Positions 1-6,012 of a stretch of DNA of 6,826 nt are shown one piece after another; within the stretch, counting starts at the first letter, position 1, and each line of letters begins with the position of its first letter. The stretch spans positions 1-6,826 of the forward strand of contig CAMBXJ010000235.1 of the NCBI GenBank assembly GCA_945871455.1. The letters run 5' to 3'. A model generated the notes under the pieces. That model did no database searches and was not told the DNA's origin. It saw nothing but the letters and a program-made list of their open reading frames with translations. The position numbers and the translations under genes were made by a program. The stretch is from Asaia bogorensis. Its GTDB lineage: Bacteria > Pseudomonadota > Alphaproteobacteria > Acetobacterales > Acetobacteraceae.

Positions 1-198
1 CCGCCGCCAACCCGCACCGCCTATCCCCACCCCGGTCGCGCTCGCCCCGCGCCCCAGCCCCCCCAAGATCCCCTGATGGCTCTCCTGCTCGGCTCTGGCC
101 GGCGAGAGGGCGTGGCCGAGGCCTTCACGAAATCGGTCGCCCGCAGCCTCGGCGGCTCGGTGGTTCGCGGCCTGCTGGGCTCGATCCTCAAGCGATAA
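1..198 (+). CDS. C-terminal fragment of a HerA-like (DUF853/YjgR-type) ATPase
   Basis: Frame 1 is open from the window edge to TAA at 196-198, giving 65 residues with no start in view, so this is the 3' end of a gene that begins outside the window. The first 25 or so residues are a Pro/Arg-rich linker. The tail reads GRREGVAEAFTKSVARSLGG and then VVRGLLGSILKR. That pattern of GR-x-(S/G)-V-x-EAF-x-KS-x-x-R-x-x-G, followed by RG-(V/L)-LG-S-(I/L)-L and a basic end, is what I remember as the C-terminus of bacterial HerA-like ATPases (DUF853, E. coli YjgR type), which also have a variable proline-rich linker before it. The family has a P-loop motor related to DNA-translocating HerA, but the bacterial role is poorly defined and the catalytic part is not in the window. 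The call rests on remembered tail similarity only. Confidence 0.55.
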   Translation, partial: PPPTRTAYPHPGRARPAPQPPQDPLMALLLGSGRREGVAEAFTKSVARSLGGSVVRGLLGSILKR

Positions 199-321
199 CG
201 GCTCCCGTCAGGGGGCGGGCGGCGGGGCTTCCTTTCCCGTCACCGGCGCGGAACCGGTTTGTTGCCGGCGTGCCCGCATGGGACATCGGCTTCTTCGGAT
301 CGACAGTGATGGGCGGTCGGG

Positions 322-1158
322 TCAGTGCGACAGGAGCACTGGCAGGCGAAGATCGTTGAGAACCCCTTTCGTCGCGCCACCAAGAATGAAGTCGCGAAGA
401 CGGGAATGGCCGAAGCCGCCCATGGCGAGAATTTGCGCCCCTGCGTCAATGGCGGCGTCCTGCAACGCCTCCGCGGGGGGGCGTTTGCCGATCGTTATGT
501 CCAGCGGCCCGGCTTTGCAACCGCGGCGCTCCAGCGACGATGCAAGCGACCGGGCAAGGTCCGGCTCGCTCAGAGGTTTCTCGCCATGGATCGTCAATAC
601 CGTGAGGCGACCGTTTTCCGGAAGAAGAGCGATCGCGTCCCACAAGGCGCGTGCGGCGACACGGCTTCCATCCCAGGCGATCGCAATATGGTCAAGCGGC
701 GCGGGACGGGCCGAGGGCGGCACCAGTATCGTCGGCCGCCCTGACCCAAAGACGACGGCCTGCGCCATGTCCTGCGCCAAAGCAGTCCCGCCGAACCAAG
801 GAATCACCGAAAGATCGTAGCAGCGCGCCTCGGCGGCCGCTGCGTCGAGCGCGGCACCCAGCATGACCTGCCGGGTCGAGACGTCTACTTTGGCCGGTGA
901 GCCAGCCGGCTTCCGCACGAGATCGTGCAGGCGCAGACAATCAGCCCTGCTCTTCTCCTCGGCCGTATGCACGAGTCCTGGGACGTCCAGAAGTAACCTG
1001 CCCAACGGCGACATTATTTGCGGAATAATGACAGCGAAGGTCGTGACGTGTACAGTGCAGCGAAGCGCAGCGGCGAAGGCGACCGTCGCCAGGATCGCGT
1101 CGTCAGGGGCGCATTCCGGATAGGTTTCCAGGGGGAGGTAAGCGGCTCGGCTTTGCAT
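322..1158 (-). CDS. Tandem-domain universal stress protein (UspA family)
   Basis: This encodes 278 residues, about twice a single UspA domain, and fits the tandem Usp layout of many alphaproteobacteria. Domain 1 (about 1-148) is degenerate; its recognisable part is the end, DLSVIPWF near 115-122 and RPTILVPP near 141-148. Domain 2 (about 156-278) begins DHIAIAWDGS and carries the nucleotide-loop signature GGFGHSRLRDFILGGATKG at 247-265, then LPVLLSH. In that loop the residue after the last glycine is Gly-Ala-Thr rather than the usual Ser/Thr, so ATP binding is uncertain. The chosen ATG (1158-1156) has an AGGAG Shine-Dalgarno at 1171-1167, 8 bases upstream. The frame stays open to an ATG at 1272, but that start has no comparable ribosome site and lies on the FNR-type box. 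Usp proteins are cytosolic and are induced by starvation, stress or oxygen limitation. The box 114 bases upstream suggests oxygen-responsive control. Confidence 0.88.
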   Translation of the reverse strand: MQSRAAYLPLETYPECAPDDAILATVAFAAALRCTVHVTTFAVIIPQIMSPLGRLLLDVPGLVHTAEEKSRADCLRLHDLVRKPAGSPAKVDVSTRQVMLGAALDAAAAEARCYDLSVIPWFGGTALAQDMAQAVVFGSGRPTILVPPSARPAPLDHIAIAWDGSRVAARALWDAIALLPENGRLTVLTIHGEKPLSEPDLARSLASSLERRGCKAGPLDITIGKRPPAEALQDAAIDAGAQILAMGGFGHSRLRDFILGGATKGVLNDLRLPVLLSH

Positions 1159-1271
1159 CACGACGACTCCTGAAGTGGCCGACGGTCTCGAACCAGGCAG
1201 CAACAAATGAACACATGGTCCGAGGGGCCGGGTTGGCATCCACTGATTGACATCGGTATCCGTGACCATCA

Positions 1272-1285
1272 TTGACCTAAATCAA
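1272..1285. promoter_or_regulatory. FNR/FixK/Anr-type binding site between divergent genes
   Basis: The sequence TTGAC-CTAA-ATCAA matches the FNR/FixK consensus TTGAT-N4-ATCAA at 9 of the 10 defined positions; the one change, T to C, is tolerated in many alphaproteobacterial FixK/FnrL sites. It lies between the universal stress gene (minus strand) and the helix-turn-helix gene (plus strand). Its centre, at 1278.5, is about 41 bases before the start site predicted from the plus-strand -10-like hexamer at 1307-1312, the classic class II activator position. On the minus strand the corresponding -10 region (about 1250-1244, TCAATCA) is weak. Universal stress genes are known members of FNR/Anr/FixK regulons, which strengthens the reading. 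Confidence 0.68.
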
Positions 1286-1306
1286 CCAAAACAGAGCAAA
1301 CAGAGT

Positions 1307-1312
1307 TATGTT
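1307..1312 (+). promoter_or_regulatory. Candidate -10 element for the helix-turn-helix gene
   Basis: TATGTT matches TATAAT at 4 of 6 positions, including the first TA and the final T. It predicts transcription from about 1319, which puts the centre of the FNR-type box near -41. No consensus -35 is visible at the matching distance, as expected of an activator-dependent promoter. The leader would be about 26 bases. Confidence 0.4.
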
Positions 1313-1344
1313 GGATCGTACGAAATTTTCGCCGGAGTGGTGGA

Positions 1345-1572
1345 ATGCCGCATGACCAATACCAGACTGTGCAGGAACTGGCCGGCAGGCTGGAAGTCGC
1401 CGAAGCCACCGTGCGGCAATGGATCAAGTCCGGAGCACTGCGCGCCATCGACATCGGCAAGGGCTGGCGGATTTCCGACACGGATCTGGAGCGGTTTCTG
1501 AGCGCGCGGGCGACGGTACCGCGGGAGAAGGGCGGCACCGGAGCCAGCGACCAAGCGGACAAGGAGGGGTGA
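1345..1572 (+). CDS. Small excisionase-like helix-turn-helix DNA-binding protein
   Basis: This encodes a 75-residue protein. Residues 7-53 form a compact winged-helix unit of the MerR/excisionase (HTH_17) kind: TVQELAGRLEVAEATVRQW is the helix-turn-helix, followed by IKSGALRAIDIGKGWRI as the wing and DLERFL as the closing helix. The last 22 residues are polar and probably disordered. ATG at 1345 has GGAG at 1334-1337, 7 bases upstream. Single-domain proteins of this type bind DNA as phage or integrative-element excisionases or as small transcriptional regulators. No integrase or attachment site is visible here, so a regulatory role is more likely, though that is inference. It sits head to head with the universal stress gene around a shared FNR-type box, which suggests oxygen-responsive expression. 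The monooxygenase 269 bases downstream appears to have its own promoter. Confidence 0.8.
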   Translation: MPHDQYQTVQELAGRLEVAEATVRQWIKSGALRAIDIGKGWRISDTDLERFLSARATVPREKGGTGASDQADKEG

Positions 1573-1640
1573 AGCGGCCCTCTCTGGTCGCACCGCCCAG
1601 TGCGTGCCCGGGACCAGCCGACCATCATCAAGTGAAGGCT

Positions 1641-1694
1641 GCCCCGGAGCAGCGGCCCCGGAGCAGCGGCCCCTGGGCAGCGCCCCTGGGCAGC
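1641..1694. repeat. Degenerate short tandem repeat, four units
   Basis: Two identical 14-base units (GCCCCGGAGCAGCG at 1641-1654 and 1655-1668) are followed directly by two identical 13-base units (GCCCCTGGGCAGC at 1669-1681 and 1682-1694). The two unit types share GCCCC and GCAGC. The array is in non-coding DNA upstream of the monooxygenase promoter. It looks like a pair of slippage duplications of a common ancestor unit and may vary in copy number between strains. Confidence 0.85.
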
Positions 1695-1698
1695 GCCA

Positions 1699-1727
1699 AG
1701 GACACGCGATGCGCCGGCTGGCATAAT
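1699..1727 (+). promoter_or_regulatory. Candidate sigma70-type promoter of the monooxygenase gene
   Basis: AGGACA at 1699-1704 (4 of 6 to TTGACA, with GACA intact) is separated by exactly 17 bases from CATAAT at 1722-1727 (5 of 6 to TATAAT). Initiation would fall near 1734, leaving a leader of about 108 bases before the ATG at 1842. A perfect inverted repeat just downstream of the predicted start would be well placed as a repressor site. Confidence 0.5.
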
Positions 1728-1748
1728 GGCGGCAATTCGGGGTAACCT

Positions 1749-1775
1749 GCGGCCAGTCAAGGAATGTCTGGCCGC
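1749..1775. promoter_or_regulatory. Perfect inverted repeat, candidate operator or leader hairpin
   Basis: Arms GCGGCCAG (1749-1756) and CTGGCCGC (1768-1775) are exact reverse complements separated by 11 bases. The repeat starts about 15 bases after the predicted transcription start and ends 66 bases before the monooxygenase ATG. It could be the operator of a substrate-responsive repressor or an RNA hairpin in the leader. No regulator gene that would obviously recognise it is in the window. Confidence 0.4.
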
Positions 1776-1841
1776 CACGCCCCACGCGGGACGGCGGGTC
1801 GGCCCGGCGCAACAGCAGCGCTCAGCAAGGGAGAGTCGCAT

Positions 1842-3482
1842 ATGAACGACGTAGTGCAGGCCGAGCGTCCATCGGCCACGGATTCCGGCCTCGATTTTGA
1901 CGCGATCGTGATCGGCGCGGGCGTTTCGGGCCTTTATCAACTCTACCGGCTCCGCGAACTCGGGATGACGGCCCGGGTGTTCGAGGCGGGTTCGGGCGTG
2001 GGTGGGACCTGGTACTGGAACCGCTATCCCGGCGCCCGGTTTGATTCCGAGAGCTGGACCTATGGCTACTCGTTCTCTCAGGAACTGCTCGACGAATGGG
2101 ACTGGGAGGAGCATTTCGCCGCCCAGCCGGAAACCGAGCGTTACCTGAACCACGTCGCCGACCGGTTCGACCTGCGACGCGACATCCAGTTCAGCACCGT
2201 CGTTACCGCCGCGCATTATCGGGAGGACAGCAATAGCTGGGACCTCACGCTCGACAACGGGACGCACTGCACCGCACGGTTTCTGATCACCGCGGTTGGC
2301 GTGCTGTCGGCGCCGACGATGCCGCGTATTCCCGGTGTCGAGAGCTTCAAGGGCCAGTCCTGCCACACCCATAGCTGGCCCAAGGAACCGGTCAGCTTCG
2401 CGGGCAAGCGGGTTGCGGTGATCGGGACCGGCGCCACCGGCATCCAGACCATCACGGAGGTCGCGAAGACCGCCGCCCACCTGACGGTGTTCCAACGCAC
2501 CGCGCAATGGTCGGCGCCGCTGCACAACTCCAAGGTCACGCCCGAGGAGATGAAGAAGATCCGGGAGAACTACCAGGACATCTTCGCGCGGTGCCAGGAA
2601 ACCGTCGGCTGCTTCATCCACGCCGCCGATCCAAGGTCCGTGTTCGAGGTGACGGACGCCGAGCGGGAGGCGTTCTGGGAGAAGCTGTATGGAGAGCCGG
2701 GGTTTGGGATCTGGATGGGCAATTTCCGTGATGTCCTGATGGACCGGGACGCCAACACGCTGATGTCCGAGTACCTCGCCCGGAAGATCCGTGAACGCGT
2801 GAAGGACCCCGTGGTCGCCGAGAAGCTGGTTCCCAAGAACCACGGCTTCGGGATGCGCCGGGTGCCGCTGGAAAGCGGGTATTTTGAGGTCTACAACCAG
2901 CCCAATGTGAAGCTGGTCGATCTGCTTGAAACACCGATCACGGCCATCACGCCGACGGGCATCCGCACCAGCGATGCCGATCACGAATTCGACATGATCA
3001 TCTACGCGACCGGCTTCGACGCGATCACCGGCGCCTTCGACCGGATCGATATCCGTGGCGTCGGCGGCGTGTCGCTGAAGGAGAAGTGGCAGGATGGCCC
3101 TCGGACCTTGCTGGGCATCCTGGTGGACGGGTTCCCCAATTTCATGATGGTGATGGGCCCGCATGCCGGTCTGGGCAACTTCCCGCGCGCGGTGGAATAC
3201 ACATCCGACTGGGTCACGGCCCTGATCCGGCACGCGCGCGATCGTGGCCTGACCCGCGTCGACGCCACGCCCGAGGGCGTCGCCGGCTGGACCGATCACG
3301 TTATAGAAACGAATGAGGGGCTGCTGTTCACCGAGGCCGATTCCTGGATGACCGGCATCAACCGCAACGTGGACGGCAAGGACGTCCGCAGGGTCATGCG
3401 CTACAGCGGCGGCCACCCTGCCTTCCGCCAGCGCTGCGACGCGGTGTCCGGCAGCGGATACCAGGAGCTGTCGCTGTCCTAG
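1842..3482 (+). CDS. Type I Baeyer-Villiger monooxygenase (FAD/NADPH-dependent)
   Basis: This encodes 546 residues, the normal length for cyclohexanone/phenylacetone-type enzymes, which use FAD, NADPH and O2 to turn ketones into esters or lactones in the cytosol. In order: FAD-binding GAGVSG (25-30); the GG-x-W-x7-G-x3-D element GGTWYWNRYPGARFD (54-68), with D68 matching the active-site Asp of phenylacetone monooxygenase; the family fingerprint FKGQSCHTHSWP (169-180); NADPH-binding GTGATG (195-200); R340 in GMRRVP, matching the catalytic Arg that stabilises the peroxyflavin; and YATGFDAITGAFD (388-400). From memory the closest known relative is phenylacetone monooxygenase (shared runs such as NRYPGAR and IDIRGVG). 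However, the loop GPHAGLGNFP (439-448) is about two residues shorter than in that enzyme, as in cyclohexanone monooxygenase. ATG 1842 has AGGGAG at 1828-1833, 8 bases upstream; the frame is open to an ATG at 1764, but that start would add a low-quality Arg/Gly/Ala stretch and no motif. The substrate cannot be read from sequence; the neighbouring SDR and transporter suggest a ketone catabolic route. Confidence 0.93.
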   Translation: MNDVVQAERPSATDSGLDFDAIVIGAGVSGLYQLYRLRELGMTARVFEAGSGVGGTWYWNRYPGARFDSESWTYGYSFSQELLDEWDWEEHFAAQPETERYLNHVADRFDLRRDIQFSTVVTAAHYREDSNSWDLTLDNGTHCTARFLITAVGVLSAPTMPRIPGVESFKGQSCHTHSWPKEPVSFAGKRVAVIGTGATGIQTITEVAKTAAHLTVFQRTAQWSAPLHNSKVTPEEMKKIRENYQDIFARCQETVGCFIHAADPRSVFEVTDAEREAFWEKLYGEPGFGIWMGNFRDVLMDRDANTLMSEYLARKIRERVKDPVVAEKLVPKNHGFGMRRVPLESGYFEVYNQPNVKLVDLLETPITAITPTGIRTSDADHEFDMIIYATGFDAITGAFDRIDIRGVGGVSLKEKWQDGPRTLLGILVDGFPNFMMVMGPHAGLGNFPRAVEYTSDWVTALIRHARDRGLTRVDATPEGVAGWTDHVIETNEGLLFTEADSWMTGINRNVDGKDVRRVMRYSGGHPAFRQRCDAVSGSGYQELSLS

Positions 3483-3493
3483 CCAAAGGGTCG

Positions 3494-3533
3494 GCGGGTG
3501 CGCCCGCTCGGTCGTGCCCGCTGACAGGCGGGC
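3494..3533 (+). terminator. Pair of GC-rich hairpins just after the monooxygenase stop
   Basis: GCGGG-TGCG-CCCGC (3494-3507) is a tight 5-base-pair hairpin 11 bases after the stop codon. A second stem follows, GCCCGC (3516-3521) with GCGGGC (3528-3533) around a 6-base loop. Neither is followed by a T tract, so intrinsic termination is only a possibility; the stems may instead protect the 3' end of the mRNA. Confidence 0.3.
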
Positions 3534-3562
3534 CTGCCAGCACCGTTATCTCGGTCCCCTCT

Positions 3563-3589
3563 TCATTGCCGGGTCAAATCCGGCAATGA
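3563..3589. repeat. REP-like palindrome (TCATTGCCGG...CCGGCAATGA)
   Basis: Arms TCATTGCCGG (3563-3572) and CCGGCAATGA (3580-3589) are exact reverse complements around the 7-base loop GTCAAAT. The stem core resembles the common alphaproteobacterial dispersed repeat TCATTGCCGGGCTTGACCCGGCAATGA, which I recall from memory. It sits between two convergent genes, a typical site for such elements. Confidence 0.65.
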
Positions 3590-3616
3590 CGATGAGAGGA
3601 CTCCCGGCCTAGCGTC

Positions 3617-3649
3617 GCAGAACCGCCAGCCGTTCCGGTTCGGTTCTGC
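3617..3649. terminator. Stem-loop in the convergent gap
   Basis: GCAGAACCG (3617-3625) pairs perfectly with CGGTTCTGC (3641-3649) around a 15-base loop. It lies about midway between the two convergent genes, so it could end transcription from either side. There is no T tract on either strand, and the call as a terminator is tentative. Confidence 0.3.
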
Positions 3650-3690
3650 CATTGTCTGCATGATCAGTCGGGTAAAAGTATCGACGGAGC

Positions 3691-3704
3691 CTGGATCGAT
3701 CCAG
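3691..3704. repeat. Perfect 14-base palindrome CTGGATCGATCCAG
   Basis: CTGGATCGATCCAG is its own reverse complement with no spacer. It lies 37 bases beyond the stop codon of the dehydrogenase. A spacerless palindrome does not fold well as RNA, so a protein-binding site or chance is more likely than a terminator. Confidence 0.5.
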
Positions 3705-3741
3705 CGCATCACCTATGGGTCGTTGTTTTGGCAGATCGGTA

Positions 3742-4500
3742 TTACCGCCCGCCCGCCACGGGCAGGGTGACGCCGGTCACGTAGCTCGCCTCATCGGAGG
3801 CCAGATACAGCACCGCGTCGGCAATCTCGCTGGGCTGGCCGAGGCGGCGCATCGGCACCAGCAGATGCGGGTTGTAGGGGTTGGTGCCACGCATGTCCTC
3901 GAACATCTTCGCCGTCCGCTCGGTTTCGATCGGCCCGGGCGCCACGGCGTTGATGCGGATGCCGTGTTCGGACAGTTCCAGCGCCGCGTCGCGGATGAAG
4001 CCGTGAATGCCCGCCTTGGACACGGAATAGGCCGCGCCGCCGGACTGATGGGCGGTCCACGGAGTCCCCTCCCGCGCGCCCGACGACATGCAGATGATCG
4101 CCCCCGACCGGCGCGGCATCATCACGCGCAACGCCGCGCGCGTGCACAGGAACGCGGACCGCAGATTGAGCCGCAGGGTGAAGTCCCAGGCCTCGACGGT
4201 CATGTCCCACAGTTTCTGGTTGCGGGACCCGCCGACATTGTTGACCAGCACGTCGATATGCGGATGCGTGGACAGGATTTGCGCGAAGGCGGCATCGACC
4301 GCGGCCTCATCGGTGACATCGGCGGAGATGCACAGCGCCGGCGCGCCCGGCAGGGTCGACGCCGTCTGCTTCAGCCGGTCCGCATCCATGTCCAGCAGCG
4401 CGAGCGTCGCCCCTTCATCAGCGAATTTCCGCGCGATCGCGGCACCGATGCCGTGCGCGGCGCCGGTGATCACGGCGACTTTTCCCGTCATGCGTCCCAT
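3742..4500 (-). CDS. Short-chain dehydrogenase/reductase, classical NAD(H)-type
   Basis: This encodes 252 residues, the usual size of a classical SDR, a cytosolic oxidoreductase acting on alcohols or ketones. Cofactor motif TGAAHGIG is at 12-19. D37 at the end of the second strand (LALLDMD) points to NAD(H) rather than NADP(H). D61 is in SADVTD, and NNVG (87-90) is a variant of NNAG. N112, S139/S140 and Y158-x3-K162 (YSVSK) make up the catalytic set. The segment between Ser and Tyr is longer than usual (GAREGTPWTAHQSGGA). The end, GQPSEIADAVLYLASDEASY, is standard. The ATG at 4500 has GGGGA at 4512-4508, 7 bases upstream; a longer reading to 4557 only overlaps the preceding gene remnant. It begins 16 bases after the remnant's stop and lies in the same direction as the transporter, so the three probably form one unit. 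With the monooxygenase it may supply the ketone by oxidising an alcohol. That pairing is inference. Confidence 0.9.
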   Translation of the reverse strand: MGRMTGKVAVITGAAHGIGAAIARKFADEGATLALLDMDADRLKQTASTLPGAPALCISADVTDEAAVDAAFAQILSTHPHIDVLVNNVGGSRNQKLWDMTVEAWDFTLRLNLRSAFLCTRAALRVMMPRRSGAIICMSSGAREGTPWTAHQSGGAAYSVSKAGIHGFIRDAALELSEHGIRINAVAPGPIETERTAKMFEDMRGTNPYNPHLLVPMRRLGQPSEIADAVLYLASDEASYVTGVTLPVAGGR

Positions 4501-4516
4501 GTCAGTTTCCCCACGG

Positions 4517-4701
4517 TCAGTTGATGTTCGATCCGCCATCGACGTCGATGATCTCACCCGTCATGAACAGCGGGTCCGCGGTCGCCAGGAACGCGACGAC
4601 CACCACGATGTCCTCGGGCGTGCCGACCTGACGGCAATCGCGCGTCCGATGCCGCGCGCCGCGCCGGTCACGATCGCAACCTTGGTTGTCTGGCCCGACA
4701 T
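4517..4701 (-). pseudogene. Internally deleted, frameshifted short-chain dehydrogenase remnant
   Basis: ATG at 4701-4699 has a strong GGGAGG ribosome site 7 bases upstream and starts MSGQTTKVAIVTGAARGIGR, a textbook SDR N-terminus with the TGxxxGIG cofactor motif at residues 12-19. After about residue 24 the typical sequence stops and the frame ends at TGA 4563-4561 (46 residues). In a different frame from about 4632, the sequence reads RQVGTPEDIVVVVAFLATAD and ends MTGEIIDVDGGSNIN with TGA at 4519-4517, a textbook SDR C-terminus. Normally about 185 residues separate these two parts; here there are about a dozen. The middle, including the catalytic Ser and YxxxK, is gone, and the deletion is not a multiple of three. 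No active SDR can be made. It is too different from the neighbouring intact SDR to be a recent copy. An assembly error is the main alternative. Confidence 0.85.
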
Positions 4702-4791
4702 CCGTTCGCCTCCCGATCCACGCCGGGCACGGTCCCACGCTTATCCGCCCGGGTCCAGGTCCCGGCCCGCTGACCCGGCGCGCGGGACCGG

Positions 4792-6012
4792 TCAGCCCGG
4801 CACGGGTTCTGGGCGAGTGCCGACCCGGGTGCGTCCGGGGCCGCCGAACATGATCTGGACGATCCCCGCCAGGATGCCGATCGCGACCCCGATGCGCCAG
4901 GCAAGGTCGTAACTGCCGAACATGTCGAAGATCGCTCCGCCGCCCCAGGCGCCGATCACCGATCCCATCTGGTGGATGACGAACGACACGCCCAGCAAGG
5001 TCGCCATGTTCCGCGTGCCGAACAGATCGGCGACATAGCCCGACACCAGCGGAATGACGCCCAGCCACAGCATCCCCATCGCGGCGGCGAAGATGATCGT
5101 GGTGGTGGGTGTCGGCGGCAGCATGAAGTAGAGCGTCAGCACGAAGGACCGACCCAGATAGGTAATGCCCAGCAGGATGTTCTTCGCGTGATGCTGGCCC
5201 AGCCATCCGGCGAGCAGGCATCCCGCGATGTTCACGCCGCCGATGATCGCCAGCGCCGTGGCGCTCAACATCGGGTCCTGCCCGCAGATCGCCAGGTAAT
5301 TCGGCAGATGCGTGTTGATGAAGATCAGTTGCAGCCCACACACGAAATGCGTCGCGCACAGCACGACGAAGCGGCGGTTGCGCAGCGCCTCCCCGACCGC
5401 TTCCCGTGCCGAGGCGCGCTGCATCTGCGGCTGCGGGATCCGATCGACCCGGCCGGTGAGCATCGCCGCCGGCACCATCGCGATGGCCAGCACCACGAAC
5501 AGCCCCGCGCCCCAGCGCCAGTCCCATACGCCCAGCAGGCCCTGCAACGCCGGCGCGATCACCAGCGTGCCAACCGAGGAAAAAGCGCCGACAATGCCCA
5601 GAATGACGCTGCGCTTTTCCGGCGAAACCGCCCGCGCGGTTGCGGTCATCGCCAAAGACGACCCGGTGCAGGCGATGCCGATGCCGATCAGCGCCTGGGT
5701 CAGCACGAAGGTTGCCAGCCCGGTCGTGGCCGTCATCACCGCCATCGCCGCGATGAAGGTGACCGCCCCCAGCACCATGACCGGGCGCAACCCCCATTTG
5801 TCCGCCATCGCGCCCAGCGGCGCCTGCACCAAGCCCCAGATGATGTTCTGCACCGCGATCGCGAAGGTGAAGTCCGTGGCCGACATGCTCAGGTCCTGAG
5901 TCATCGGCGGCAGGAACAGGCCCAGGCATTGGCGCATGCCCATGGCCAGGCTCATCATCACCGATGCCCCGATCAGAATCGGCAGCGGCTTCAGGCGTAT
6001 CGTTGGGGTCAT
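4792..6012 (-). CDS. Major facilitator superfamily (MFS) transporter
   Basis: This encodes 406 residues with about twelve hydrophobic segments, near 12-34, 48-70, 77-97, 100-124, 135-160, 168-187, 214-234, 252-270, 279-299, 305-327, 337-361 and 370-391. The hydrophilic central loop (about 188-213) separates the two six-helix halves. The helix 2-3 loop GAMADKWGLRP (67-77) is the MFS signature G-x-x-x-D-(R/K)-x-G-x-(R/K), and the corresponding second-half loop is ADLFGTRN (328-335). Helix 11, VIHQMGSVIGAWGGG (345-359), is Gly-rich as in the monocarboxylate/oxalate-formate-like MFS groups. It is an inner-membrane secondary transporter; substrate and direction cannot be read. ATG 6012 lacks a good Shine-Dalgarno (GGAAA about 10 bases upstream), but no later Met would preserve helix 1. 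It is the first gene of the unit running into the broken and intact SDR genes, so import of the substrate for these enzymes is a reasonable guess. Confidence 0.9.
   Translation of the reverse strand: MTPTIRLKPLPILIGASVMMSLAMGMRQCLGLFLPPMTQDLSMSATDFTFAIAVQNIIWGLVQAPLGAMADKWGLRPVMVLGAVTFIAAMAVMTATTGLATFVLTQALIGIGIACTGSSLAMTATARAVSPEKRSVILGIVGAFSSVGTLVIAPALQGLLGVWDWRWGAGLFVVLAIAMVPAAMLTGRVDRIPQPQMQRASAREAVGEALRNRRFVVLCATHFVCGLQLIFINTHLPNYLAICGQDPMLSATALAIIGGVNIAGCLLAGWLGQHHAKNILLGITYLGRSFVLTLYFMLPPTPTTTIIFAAAMGMLWLGVIPLVSGYVADLFGTRNMATLLGVSFVIHQMGSVIGAWGGGAIFDMFGSYDLAWRIGVAIGILAGIVQIMFGGPGRTRVGTRPEPVPG

Noticed and set aside
1159..1272. 38-residue N-terminal extension of the universal stress protein
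   Set aside because: The ATG at 1272 overlaps the FNR-type box and lacks a ribosome site, while the ATG at 1158 has AGGAG at ideal spacing.
1641..1694. CRISPR-like array
   Set aside because: The units are 13-14 bases, directly adjacent with no spacers, and there are no cas genes. It is a simple tandem repeat.
1269..3416. 715-codon open frame on the minus strand opposite the monooxygenase
   Set aside because: It is a shadow of the strong plus-strand gene in GC-rich DNA: His/Asp/Gly/Arg-rich, no recognisable domain, and no supporting ribosome site. The plus strand has all family motifs.
3715..4912. Plus-strand open frames of about 270 codons opposite the intact SDR
   Set aside because: They are antisense shadows. 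The minus strand carries complete SDR motifs in order.
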